Positions 8,143 to 16,607 of a stretch of 64,000 nt of DNA are shown here, in pieces. Position 1 is the stretch's first letter, and each line of letters opens with the position of its first letter. The notes beneath the pieces are model-generated. The model did no database searches. It saw only the letters and a list, made by a program, of their open reading frames with translations, and was not told the origin of the DNA. The DNA is taken from assembly GCA_001303025.1 (NCBI GenBank), contig LJNK01000011.1, positions 1 through 64,000 on the forward strand, in the 5' to 3' direction. The position numbers were made by a program, and so were the translations under genes. Origin of the DNA: Deltaproteobacteria bacterium SG8_13. Lineage in GTDB: Bacteria > Desulfobacterota > Desulfobacteria > Desulfobacterales > SG8-13.

Positions 8143-9171
8143 TTATTCATCCAGATGGTGTTTGTCCCGCAGCCGCCGCGACAGTATCCGTACCGAGTCG
8201 AACGCTTTCTCTACGGTTTTTTCCTTGTCGGGGTTTACCAGACAGCAGGTGGCCGGGGAAAGCATGCTGCGGTGCAGCAACTGGGCGGTGTCGATTCCTT
8301 TGCCCGACAGCACCGCCCACACTCTTTCGAGCTGACCGGTGAGCGTATCGAGGTTTTCCTTTTCGAATGCATCCGCGCCGGTGGGAACGATGCCCCAGAT
8401 GATGATCCCTTTCCGGTCGAGAAAGCGCTGAATGGATGCGGCATAGGCGGAAAAAATCTCGGCATTGGTGTAAATGTCCAAAGAGAGCACATCCAGGTCC
8501 AGGCCGAGCAGAAAATCCCAGTCCGGGTTTCCGCACAGGTGAATGCCCCGCGGCCGGTCGACCATGGCAAAAAACTGGTCCAGGTCCGTTTTCGCCTTCA
8601 CGTCACTGTAACCGGCCATGGCCGAAAATAAAAACTGCAGGCCGGGCTCGTCCACGAACATGAAGGCGTTGGGGTTGCGTTGTTTCAGATGCTCCAGCTG
8701 TACGTTGAGCCGCCGGGCCATGAACTCGAGCATGAACGGCCGGACCGTGTCGTCGAATAGAATCGGCCGGTCATTCTGGTCCAGGACGTTGAAACCAAAG
8801 CTGATCGGCCCTTCGAGCTGTCCGCGGATGGCCGGGCGCCGGGTGTGGTCGATGTCCAGGAACCGGTGATAGACCACCGAATAGTCGGTGCTGATGTCGA
8901 ATTGCTCGGGCTGGTCGAATCGGGCGAGGACCCCTTCGAGCTCCTCTGCGAACCGGTCGATGGAAAACGAAAGGCGCCGTTTTTCCACATCGAGCACCAT
9001 ACCGGGGAAGTGCTCGGCGGCCTGCACGTACATGTCTTCGTAGTAGCTCAAGTTCGGCAGCTGGGGCCAGAAGGGCACATCCAGTGAAAGCGCCGCCTCC
9101 AGCGCCCGGTCCACATCGGTGTGCGGCATGACCGCCATGGCCGTAGTCAGCAGGTTTCCGGGAATCGCCAT
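8143..9171 (-). CDS. UROD/MetE-like superfamily protein (methionine synthase C-terminal-like)
   Basis: A 342-residue TIM-barrel protein resembling the catalytic domain of cobalamin-independent methionine synthase and corrinoid-dependent methyltransferases. It lacks the N-terminal MetE half. Visible features are FWPQLPNLSYYEDMY (about residue 34), VDEPGLQFLF (about 174), the probable zinc ligands in GIHLCGN (about 213) and SPATCC (about 308), and VLSLDIY in a barrel strand. Known relatives move methyl groups to or from thiols or corrinoids. No partner corrinoid protein gene is nearby, so the reaction remains open. A cupin and a hemerythrin-PAS gene lie upstream on the same strand. Confidence 0.75.
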   Translation of the reverse strand: MAIPGNLLTTAMAVMPHTDVDRALEAALSLDVPFWPQLPNLSYYEDMYVQAAEHFPGMVLDVEKRRLSFSIDRFAEELEGVLARFDQPEQFDISTDYSVVYHRFLDIDHTRRPAIRGQLEGPISFGFNVLDQNDRPILFDDTVRPFMLEFMARRLNVQLEHLKQRNPNAFMFVDEPGLQFLFSAMAGYSDVKAKTDLDQFFAMVDRPRGIHLCGNPDWDFLLGLDLDVLSLDIYTNAEIFSAYAASIQRFLDRKGIIIWGIVPTGADAFEKENLDTLTGQLERVWAVLSGKGIDTAQLLHRSMLSPATCCLVNPDKEKTVEKAFDSVRILSRRLRDKHHLDE

Positions 9172-9194
9172 GATATCTTCTATCCGGGTGCCGA

Positions 9195-9515
9195 TCAGAT
9201 CGGCGGTGCGATGGTCACCAGCACACGCATGTCGGAGCTGGCCCGGATGCCGTGGGGTTCGCTGATGTCGGCGATCAGCACATCGCCGGGACCGGCCGGC
9301 AGCTCCGCGTCGTCTTTGCCCAGAAATGCGCCGCTGCCCTCCAATACGGTGATGTTCACCTGCCCTTCGATGTCATGGGAGTGCACCGGCAGCTGCTGGC
9401 CGGCCTTGAAGTTGAAGTTGATGACTTTAAAATACGGGGAATCGTGCACCAGAAAATTGTTCATGGCATTGTCTTTGAAACCGGCTTCTTTGAACAGCTC
9501 TATTTTTTTCATCAT
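9195..9515 (-). CDS. cupin-domain protein
   Basis: A 106-residue single-cupin protein. The metal-binding motif is visible as LPVHSHDIEGQVNITVLEG (residues 42-60) with a second-strand EPHG. AAGGAG lies 6 nt before the ATG at 9515. Small cupins bind a metal and serve as isomerases, dioxygenases or sensors; nothing here selects one. It lies 23 bp upstream of the MetE-like gene and probably shares its transcript. Confidence 0.85.
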   Translation of the reverse strand: MMKKIELFKEAGFKDNAMNNFLVHDSPYFKVINFNFKAGQQLPVHSHDIEGQVNITVLEGSGAFLGKDDAELPAGPGDVLIADISEPHGIRASSDMRVLVTIAPPI

Positions 9516-9571
9516 GATTGACTCCTTGTGGTTTTGTTCTACGCCCTGCGGTTTGCGGCAGGGGATTGGAT

Positions 9572-10522
9572 TTACAGCAGCCGCTTCTGACCGGTGAGGG
9601 TCTGCAGGCGGCCGATCATCTGGCTGACTTCCAGCACGCCCATGTACTTGCCCTGCTCATTGCGCACCGGGTAGTAGCAGATGTGGACCTTGTCGCCCTT
9701 CAAATCGATCCAGAATTCGGCCATGTCCATGCTGCCGTCTTTAAACCCGCTGACGATCTTTGCGACCTGGTCGACGCTTTTTTCCGGATGGCACTTGAGC
9801 ACCTTTCGTCCGATCACCGACCGGGTGCGCACAAAGATCTTTTCCTTGTCCAGCCGGTTGAAATAGGCCACCGTGTCGTCCGCGCCCACAAAGGTCAGCT
9901 CAAAGGGCAGGGTTTCCATGATGGCGTCGATCTGCTCGTAGGAAAGGTTGTGGATCAGGCTTTTGCGGGCCGCCTCGCCTTTTTCGACCTCATCGAGCAT
10001 CTTGCGGATTTTGGCGTCGAAATCCTCCCCGTAGACACCGATGCTGTAGCTGTCAAATGCTTCCACCAGGCCGGTGTTGTCCTCTTCGGAAAACACCTTG
10101 CGCCCCATGGCATAGAGCACGTCGTTTTCCTTCCAGATGTGATTGGCGCGGATATCCAGATACTCCAGGCCCTTTTTCTTGAATTCCGCCCGCTCGGCTT
10201 CGGGCATGTTCGGCAGCTGGGGTGATTGGGTGACCATCTGGTTGATCAAATCTCGTTCGTATTCGTGCTCGCCGAGCATCACGCGGATCGGACCGTCCTG
10301 GGGGATGCCTTTTTCGACCATCAGCGGAAACAGGTAGTCTTCTTCCTTGCGGTTGTGGATGCGATCTCCGAATTCGAGCAGAAAGTCCATGGAGCGCTTA
10401 ATGGCGAAAATATCGCCGGAAGAGCCGGGCATTTTTTCCAGCTCCTGTTTGAGCACGTCCATGGCCCGTTCGATCATCTCGTGTTCGGCCACCAGAATCT
10501 CGTCCCACCTTTTTGCCTGCAT
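9572..10522 (-). CDS. hemerythrin HHE domain + PAS (DUF438-like) sensor protein
   Basis: A 316-residue protein. ATG 10522 has AAGGAG upstream, while a longer in-frame start would add a non-conserved leader. The N-terminal half is a hemerythrin-like four-helix bundle (EHEMIERAM at about residue 12; RIHNRKEEDYLFP near 54; GEHEYERDLI near 84) that could bind a diiron site and sense O2, NO or iron. The C-terminal half is a PAS fold (FELTFVGADDTVAYFNR; GRKVLKCHPEKS; YYPVRNEQGKYMGVLEVSQ) as in DUF438 proteins. There is no output domain, so it may signal through protein contact. Typical of anaerobes. Confidence 0.88.
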   Translation of the reverse strand: MQAKRWDEILVAEHEMIERAMDVLKQELEKMPGSSGDIFAIKRSMDFLLEFGDRIHNRKEEDYLFPLMVEKGIPQDGPIRVMLGEHEYERDLINQMVTQSPQLPNMPEAERAEFKKKGLEYLDIRANHIWKENDVLYAMGRKVFSEEDNTGLVEAFDSYSIGVYGEDFDAKIRKMLDEVEKGEAARKSLIHNLSYEQIDAIMETLPFELTFVGADDTVAYFNRLDKEKIFVRTRSVIGRKVLKCHPEKSVDQVAKIVSGFKDGSMDMAEFWIDLKGDKVHICYYPVRNEQGKYMGVLEVSQMIGRLQTLTGQKRLL

Positions 10523-10731
10523 CGGTATTTTCTCCTTGTGAAGGTTTTTGTGTTCATCCACTCGTATCGTTTCTGCCGGGCGGCTGTCAATGCTGATGGT
10601 TTCAGTCGTCGTCGATGGCAGCAATATGCATGAATGCGTTGATGGATTCATTGACTTGAATCAAGCCGTGAACCATCTTCGTGCTATGGTGGTCATCGGC
10701 GATCTACAGATTAATCTCGAACCAAACCAAA

Positions 10732-10761
10732 TTGCCGTGTACATTTCACATTCTGTATGTT
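10732..10761 (+). promoter_or_regulatory. possible promoter of the cysteine desulfidase gene
   Basis: TTGCCG (10732-10737), 18-bp spacer, TATGTT (10756-10761), about 38 bp before the ATG at 10799 in an A/T-rich stretch. Moderate match only. Confidence 0.35.
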
Positions 10762-10798
10762 AATTTTCGGGATATAGCTCATAATTTGGAGGTCGTGA

Positions 10799-12118
10799 AT
10801 GGAATATACGGTAAAAGACATCCTGCGACTGGAAGTAGCTCCTGCCCTGGGCTGCACCGAACCGGTGGCCATCGCCCTGGGAGCTGCCGCAGCGGCCTCC
10901 CTGCTGCCGGGTGAAGAGATTGAATCCATCGAAGTCCGGGTCGACCCCAATATCTACAAAAACGGCGTGGCGGTGGCGATTCCAGGCACGCCGGGGCTTT
11001 GCGGGATCGATCTGGCTGCGGCCATCGGCGCGCTGGGCGGCGATCCCCTGCGCGGCCTGGAGGTGCTCGGGCCGGTGGATGATGCCGTTGTCTCCCGAGC
11101 GGTCGAACTGGTGAAAAACGGGCAGGTGACGGTCAACCTGCTCTCCGACCGGCAGGGGTTGTGGATAGAAACGGCAGTGAAGGGTTCAACGAATGCGGCT
11201 GAATCGGTCATTGAAGAGATACACGACAATATCACATCCTTGAAGCTGAACGCCAAACCAGTCGACAAGAATCCACTGCTCTCCGGCGGGAACAAAAAAA
11301 ACGGAAAGGGCGATGTGCACGCCCTGGAGGCCTGGTTGAAAAATCTGCAGCTGAGCCAGCTGCTGGATCTGGTCGATACCCTGGATGCGGACGATCTCCG
11401 GTTCCTGGAAGAGGGGATACAGTACAACCTGCGGCTGGCGGAATACGGCCTCAAAAATGTCTGCGGGCTGGGCATCGGCCGGACCCTGGAGCGGCTGGCA
11501 CGCCAGCGCATGCTTTCGCGCGACATGGTCCTGGCCGCGCGCATCCTGACGTCGGCGGCTTCGGATGCCCGCATGGCCGGGGTGAAGCTGCCGGCCATGA
11601 GCTCGGCAGGCAGCGGCAACCACGGGCTGACGGCAACGCTTCCCATCCATGCGCTCAGGGAGTTTGTAGACTGCGAGCCGGTGGCGGTGTTAAAGGCTGT
11701 CGGTCTCAGTCATATCCTTACGGCCTACATCAAATCTTTTACCGGGCGGCTGTCGGCGGTGTGCGGATGCTCGGTGGCTGCGGGGGCCGGGGCTACGGCG
11801 GGTATCACCTACCTGATGGGCGGAAATGTCCATCACATTGCGGGGGCCATCAAAAATCTGATCGAAGACCTGGCCGGCGTGATTTGCGATGGGGCCAAAG
11901 CCGGCTGTTCGCTGAAACTCGCCACGGCCGCCGGTACGGCGGTGCAGGCCGCCCTTTTTTCCCTGCAGGGTGTAGAGGTGCAGCCCACCGACGGAATTAT
12001 CGGCACCTCCCCGGAGCAGACCATGCAGAACATCGGCACACTGAGCACCCAGGGGATGATCGAAACCGACCGCACGATCCTGAAGATTATGCTGGAGAAG
12101 CGCTTTTCGGATCTGTAA
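10799..12118 (+). CDS. CyuA/YhaM-type L-cysteine desulfidase (UPF0597 family)
   Basis: A 439-residue protein with family signatures APALGCTEPVAIALGAA (residues 11-27), SSAGSGNHGLTATLP (about 266), VCGCSVAAGAGATAGITY (about 321) and GVICDGAKAGCSLK (about 361). The Cys residues in these motifs match the likely 4Fe-4S ligands of this serine-dehydratase-like family. Known members release H2S, ammonia and pyruvate from L-cysteine under anaerobic conditions. ATG 10799 has GGAGG 6 nt upstream. It is a single-gene unit. A released-sulfide source fits a sulfur-metabolising anaerobe. Confidence 0.85.
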   Translation: MEYTVKDILRLEVAPALGCTEPVAIALGAAAAASLLPGEEIESIEVRVDPNIYKNGVAVAIPGTPGLCGIDLAAAIGALGGDPLRGLEVLGPVDDAVVSRAVELVKNGQVTVNLLSDRQGLWIETAVKGSTNAAESVIEEIHDNITSLKLNAKPVDKNPLLSGGNKKNGKGDVHALEAWLKNLQLSQLLDLVDTLDADDLRFLEEGIQYNLRLAEYGLKNVCGLGIGRTLERLARQRMLSRDMVLAARILTSAASDARMAGVKLPAMSSAGSGNHGLTATLPIHALREFVDCEPVAVLKAVGLSHILTAYIKSFTGRLSAVCGCSVAAGAGATAGITYLMGGNVHHIAGAIKNLIEDLAGVICDGAKAGCSLKLATAAGTAVQAALFSLQGVEVQPTDGIIGTSPEQTMQNIGTLSTQGMIETDRTILKIMLEKRFSDL

Positions 12119-12240
12119 AAACAGCGATGGCGTGCGAAAATGTTTGTATCGGATATAACTGCCGCCCGGCAGTCCACCCCCCTCACCAGGAATTTATGCC
12201 CGGTGAATCATCCCCCGGATCGTTTCCAGTGAATATCGGA

Positions 12241-14448
12241 TTATGTGATGCTCTGGATATTTTGCAGCCGCATCAGCATGTCGGTGATTTCCGACTCGGC
12301 CCGGTCGACGAGCTCTCTTCGGGAGGGGGTTACGTCCGGATCGAAGGTGGTGACGATTCCGGCCAGGCGGACCCGCAGGGGAATGCCGTCGAGTTCATAG
12401 GGTTCTTCATGAATCTTTTTCAGGATGCGGCTCTGTGCCTTACGGGCATCCAGGCCGGTGACCATCGGCAGGACCACGCACAGCCGGTTGTCGGCGATCA
12501 TGCCGGGGATGTCCGTATCCCTGAAAACTTGGGTTAGCCGTTTCAGCACCATGTTCATTACCGCATTGCGGGAAAGGGTGCCCTGGATCTTCCTGCGTGC
12601 CCTGAGCTGCTGGATGGCGAACATGATGATGGCAAACTTGGTGCCGTATCGCAGGGCACGGGCGACTTCCTTGTCGAGGAAAAACAGGATGCTGGGGCGG
12701 TCGACAATTTCGCGCGGCAATTCGATGGCAACCGGGTCCACCACCTTTTTCTTCCGGCCGGCAGCGCCGGGCTGATCTGCCGAAAGATCTTGTGCGGCCG
12801 GCTGCGGCTGGCCCGCTGGCGGGCTTTGTCCGTCTTTTGCGTCGCGCATCTGGTCGATCACCGCCCGCAGGTCCTGCTCGTCGTCGACCGCTTCTTGCGT
12901 GCCTGCTGCGGGGTTGGCCGCTCCGGATGGGTTTTGCCGGCGCTCGATCACCTGCCCTTCGAGCCGTTTCATGGCCTCGTCAAATCGTTCGTTCAGCCGG
13001 CGGGCGACCGAGTGGATGACCTGGGCGTCGACGTCTTTGTTTTTCAGCCCCTTGAGCAGCGTTGTCTCCACTTTGGCCACGATGCTGCGAAGCTGCTTGC
13101 CTCCCTGCACACCCTGCTTGTCGGCTGCATCGAGTGCCAGGTGGGAGCCGACGCGCTCGACGTAGTCGACCAGAAGATCCGAGAGCACCTTGTCGTCACC
13201 GGTACCCTTGCGGATTTCCGAGGCGAGGTAGATCAACTCTGCCGCGCCTTTCGGGTCCTGGCTGATCTCCCGCACCAGGTCTTCACCGGAGATGCCGATC
13301 TCCTCGGCACCTTTTTCCAGCACGTGGGCCAACCCTTCACTCTGCAGCTCTTTTTTCAGCTCCTGGGTGAGCTGCAGAAATTCATTGAGCGCCATGCCCT
13401 CCTGCAGCAGCACTTCCTTGATCTTCGGCAGCAGACGCTGGATCTCCTTGGGTTGCGGGATCAGCCGCCGGACGATGTGGGCCAGGCGTTGAACCGATAT
13501 TTTCCCCTGCTGGTATTCGTCTCTGATCAGCTGCAGCAGAACGTTGTCGGTGAGCTCGTCGGCTTCGGCGATGATCTGCGCTTCATTTTGAAACGAGATC
13601 CCGGCGGCTTTCTGCGCTTCGATGCCTTTCAGCAGGTTGCGCTTCATATCGAACACCGCCTGGGCCAGCTGCTGCATGTTCATCTGCTGATCGCCGCCGG
13701 TGGCTGCCTCGACCTCGTTGCGGATTTGCTGGAGGTTTTGCATGATCACCGATCCAGAGCCGGCCGGTGCGGTGCCCTCCTTGCCGGCGGCCGCATCGGC
13801 GGCGAGCATTTGCTGGGAAGCGGCCTGGGGGTTTTCGAGCACGTTTCCCAACGAGAGCGATTTTTCCAGCTCCTCCATCAGCACGCTCTCGGCCATCATT
13901 TCCAGGGCCGAGCTGCCGTCGGCTTCCCCGGAAGCGCCGGGGGGCTTGCCGGTCTGCTGTTCCAGGGTCTTGCGGTCGATCACTTCGTCGTCTTCGGTGA
14001 CCTTGCGGTAAAAGACGTGATTGATTTTGATGCGCACAATCTTCTTGTCTATACAGCCGTCTTTCATGGCATCGGCAGTGGGGTACTCGGCGGTGTTGAT
14101 GAAGATCGTCGCAAAATCCTTCAACTCCTTCTCGGCGACCTCTGCTTCAAAGGAGATCGACTGGATGCCGGTTTTTTTGAAATGCGCCAGCATCTTGGAT
14201 GTGTTGATACGCGGGTCTAGGGGCTCTTCTTCGACAAAAAACTGGTCTTTGTACATGATGACCACGATGGGCGAAGAGTAGCTCAGCCCTTCGTCGACGA
14301 TGTCGAAGTAATCATCGAGCGCCTGGGAGGCAAAGGGGTGGTCGAGGTTGTACATCGAAAGGCGGTTGTAAAGCAGCGCGAACGATCTGCCGATTTTACC
14401 GGCGAGTTCTTTCGGTATTTTTTCCTCGGTGGATTTTTCTTCGCTCAT
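12241..14448 (-). CDS. large helical signalling protein with degenerate C-terminal GGDEF-like domain
   Basis: A 735-residue cytoplasmic protein. The N-terminal 160 residues (LYNRLSMYNLDHPFASQAL; IVVIMYKDQFFVEEEPLD) resemble the input part seen in HD-GYP-linked proteins. A long helical, Gln/Glu-rich middle (about 200-560) has a Gly/Pro/Gln linker. The last 160 residues look like a GGDEF fold (FFLDKEVARALRYGTKFAIIMF; a region near residue 665 where the signature should be reads ADNRLCVVLP), but the GG(D/E)EF catalytic loop is absent, so no diguanylate cyclase activity is expected. It ends a four-gene signalling operon after the kinase. Function unknown; a kinase substrate or adaptor is plausible. 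Confidence 0.7.
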   Translation of the reverse strand: MSEEKSTEEKIPKELAGKIGRSFALLYNRLSMYNLDHPFASQALDDYFDIVDEGLSYSSPIVVIMYKDQFFVEEEPLDPRINTSKMLAHFKKTGIQSISFEAEVAEKELKDFATIFINTAEYPTADAMKDGCIDKKIVRIKINHVFYRKVTEDDEVIDRKTLEQQTGKPPGASGEADGSSALEMMAESVLMEELEKSLSLGNVLENPQAASQQMLAADAAAGKEGTAPAGSGSVIMQNLQQIRNEVEAATGGDQQMNMQQLAQAVFDMKRNLLKGIEAQKAAGISFQNEAQIIAEADELTDNVLLQLIRDEYQQGKISVQRLAHIVRRLIPQPKEIQRLLPKIKEVLLQEGMALNEFLQLTQELKKELQSEGLAHVLEKGAEEIGISGEDLVREISQDPKGAAELIYLASEIRKGTGDDKVLSDLLVDYVERVGSHLALDAADKQGVQGGKQLRSIVAKVETTLLKGLKNKDVDAQVIHSVARRLNERFDEAMKRLEGQVIERRQNPSGAANPAAGTQEAVDDEQDLRAVIDQMRDAKDGQSPPAGQPQPAAQDLSADQPGAAGRKKKVVDPVAIELPREIVDRPSILFFLDKEVARALRYGTKFAIIMFAIQQLRARRKIQGTLSRNAVMNMVLKRLTQVFRDTDIPGMIADNRLCVVLPMVTGLDARKAQSRILKKIHEEPYELDGIPLRVRLAGIVTTFDPDVTPSRRELVDRAESEITDMLMRLQNIQSIT

Positions 14449-14497
14449 ATGTCACCTCTGGCGGCGGCAGGCTGTTTGCGCTGCCAAGGCTGCCGGC

Positions 14498-15391
14498 TCA
14501 GGTCAGGTGGTTTTTCTGATATGCAATCAGATCATCCTGGAAGTCCTTGCAGGTGGCATATCGATCATCCGGGCTGTATGCCAGCGCTTTCTGCAGGATG
14601 GGATCCATGTCTTCATGCAGGTCCGGGTTCACCTCGGACGGCCATTGCAGGAAAATGCCGTTTTTGTTCAAGACCTTTTCTTTCAGCAGCGCCGGTTTCG
14701 ATTTAAATGGCGGCAGGGGCAGCTTGGCGACCAGCATCTGAAAAAACATGGTGGCCACCGCGTAGATGTCTGCGCGGCCGTCCACATCCCGGCTGAGGAT
14801 TTGCTCGGGGGCCATGTACAGCGGTGTGCCGTGGACAATCGGCTTGTCGTCGCTTTTGCTTCGCATGACCTGCACGATCCCGAAGTCCATGACCAGGGGC
14901 CGGTTGGAGTGCTTTTCGATCATGATGTTGCCCGGTTTGATATCCCGGTGGACGATGTCCTGGGTGTGGGCGTAGTTGAGCGCGTCGAGAACCTGGATGC
15001 CGATGTTCACGCTGGCCGCGACGGGCAACACGCGCCGGGAAGGAATCGGATTTTTCTGGGCGGCCTTCATGTAGTGGGACAACGGGTTGCCGTGCACCAG
15101 CTGCATGGTGAAAAAAAGAAAGTCTTCGGTTTCACCGACCTCATACACTGGGATGATGTTCGAATGGGACAATATGGCGGCTGCCTCGGCCTCCTGCTGG
15201 AAAAGCTCGGCGGTTTTGGGGGTCAGCAGGCTTTTTGGCAGCAGTTTTACGGCTATCTGGCGCTTGAGGGTGCGCTGGAATGCGACAAAGACAATGGCCA
15301 TCCCGCCCCTTGCCAGCTCTTTCACGATGGTCGAGGTGCCCACCTGCAAACCGATGAGATGTTCGACATCAAATTCGGCAATGGTGCCCAT
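14498..15391 (-). CDS. Hanks-type serine/threonine protein kinase
   Basis: A 297-residue soluble kinase domain with all core motifs: glycine loop ARGGMAIVF (about residue 25), catalytic Lys in IAVKLLPKSL (about 47), HRDIKPGNIMIE catalytic loop (about 142), DFGIVQV (about 168) and APEQI (about 192). There is no transmembrane helix or sensor domain, unusual compared with PknB-type kinases. It lies 49 bp upstream of the GGDEF-like gene and 14 bp after the membrane-protein gene, so membrane input could come from that neighbour. Confidence 0.93.
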   Translation of the reverse strand: MGTIAEFDVEHLIGLQVGTSTIVKELARGGMAIVFVAFQRTLKRQIAVKLLPKSLLTPKTAELFQQEAEAAAILSHSNIIPVYEVGETEDFLFFTMQLVHGNPLSHYMKAAQKNPIPSRRVLPVAASVNIGIQVLDALNYAHTQDIVHRDIKPGNIMIEKHSNRPLVMDFGIVQVMRSKSDDKPIVHGTPLYMAPEQILSRDVDGRADIYAVATMFFQMLVAKLPLPPFKSKPALLKEKVLNKNGIFLQWPSEVNPDLHEDMDPILQKALAYSPDDRYATCKDFQDDLIAYQKNHLT

Positions 15392-15405
15392 AACGCTTTC
15401 CGTCC

Positions 15406-16017
15406 TCAGGATTCCGGTGCCTGCGGCTTCTGGTCTTTGATCGACTGCAAGCGGATTTCCATCTCTTCATAACGGGCCGGCTCGAACAGACCGATCTCTT
15501 CGGAGTGCAGCTTCCAGGTAAGCAGACACTTGTTTGCATCGGTGTAGTTCAGGGCTTCGGTGGCTCTTTCGAAACAGCGCAGGTTGCTTTCGATCGATTT
15601 TTCGAAAATCTGCCGTTTGTACTGGTCGTATTCTTCCTGCTTGAAGATACCCGCGTCGATGGCGTTGCTGCGCCAGACGTTCAGTGCCACCCGGCTGCTG
15701 TAGTATCCGTCACGCTCGATAGACCGTTTCAAGCGCCACAGGCTGTTGTAGGCAGCCGTTTTCAACTGCTTTTTGGTGATAACGATCGGCTGTTCTTCTT
15801 CGGCATTGACCAGAGCCACCACCCCCGGCAGGAATGCCAGCCACAGAATGAAGACGACAAGAGCGGCATAGATCAGTTTGTGCCTTGACGCGGGCAGGGC
15901 CCGCCGGCCATCGAGCAGCGCGTCCGCCCGCAAAAGCGCAAACATCGAGGCCCGGACCGAAGCGATCTGCCGCCTGCCGCATACAATCTTGTTGCCTGCC
16001 GGTTTTGGTTGATCCAT
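15406..16017 (-). CDS. hypothetical single-pass membrane protein in kinase operon
   Basis: A 203-residue protein not recognised by family. It has a basic N-terminal 45 residues, one strong transmembrane helix (about 49-70, LIYAALVVFILWLAFLPGVV) and a charged, helical C-terminal region with two cysteines that may be periplasmic. It precedes the soluble kinase by 14 bp. The upstream short frame (16048-16329) is in the same reading frame and separated only by one TGA and ten codons. A role as the membrane partner of the kinase is inference. Confidence 0.6.
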   Translation of the reverse strand: MDQPKPAGNKIVCGRRQIASVRASMFALLRADALLDGRRALPASRHKLIYAALVVFILWLAFLPGVVALVNAEEEQPIVITKKQLKTAAYNSLWRLKRSIERDGYYSSRVALNVWRSNAIDAGIFKQEEYDQYKRQIFEKSIESNLRCFERATEALNYTDANKCLLTWKLHSEEIGLFEPARYEEMEIRLQSIKDQKPQAPES

Positions 16018-16047
16018 GAGCCTGTCGGTTTTTGGCAGTCGATATCG

Positions 16048-16329
16048 TCAGCGCTGATAGCCGACCAGGTGTTGGTACATCGAGGTGGCGAACAGCTTGA
16101 CGATGCACGCCACCGAGCCTTTGCAGACGATCTGCATCCCGACAGCGGTTTCTCCCCGCCGGAAGATCAGCTCTGTCTGGCGGTATCGCCCCAGGTGAAC
16201 CATGTTGCGCTCAAACCCGATTTGCCGGGCGGTTACGTCCGAAAACAGGATGTTGTCCCGTAAAAGTTTTTCGATTGCCTCTTCGCCTGAGGCCGATTTG
16301 AAAAGAGGCCTCCACAAAGATGCTGCCAT
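16048..16329 (-). CDS. short cyclic-nucleotide-binding-domain-like protein, truncated
   Basis: A 93-residue frame. Residues 38-76 (FERNMVHLGRYRQTEL; IFRRGETAVGMQIVCKGSV) match the first half of a Crp/CNBD fold, but the phosphate-binding cassette (normally FGE..L) is missing because the frame ends soon after. It is the first gene after a good promoter and heads the signalling operon. It may be a decayed gene or a minimal domain. The downstream membrane-protein frame is in phase, so one ancestral protein split by a stop is possible. Confidence 0.5.
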   Translation of the reverse strand: MAASLWRPLFKSASGEEAIEKLLRDNILFSDVTARQIGFERNMVHLGRYRQTELIFRRGETAVGMQIVCKGSVACIVKLFATSMYQHLVGYQR

Positions 16330-16467
16330 TCAAAAACGATTCCCTGCCGGGGTGCTTATCGGTTTGGGATGTTGTCCGAAAAATCTTTAACCCAATGATT
16401 TCACAGTTTTTTGTCAGCCTGTCCGAAAATGAATCACCATGTCGGCAGGCCGCCAACGGCTGTTTCC

Positions 16468-16496
16468 AGTATAAACAATTTACCTTGTAAAATCAA
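16468..16496 (-). promoter_or_regulatory. sigma70-like promoter of the signalling operon
   Basis: Minus-strand TTGATT (plus 16491-16496), exactly 17-bp spacer, TATACT (plus 16468-16473), in an A/T-rich pocket about 140 bp before the first gene of the operon (16329 downwards). Confidence 0.6.
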
Positions 16497-16607
16497 TATC
16501 TAACGTTCTGGCTCGCAAAGGTTGTGCCGGCTTTTTACCAAAAGCAAGGGACTTTTCGGCCGGAATGGGATCGGGCGGCCGGAAAACCGGGGCAGGGCAA
16601 AAGGGCG

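Noticed and set aside
12790-14220. 476-codon open frame antisense to the GGDEF-like protein gene
   Set aside because: No ribosome site or motifs; the minus frame has a continuous long protein.
16048-16050. In-frame TGA of the CNBD-like frame as selenocysteine
   Set aside because: It is not at a conserved Cys position and no hairpin follows within 40 nt.
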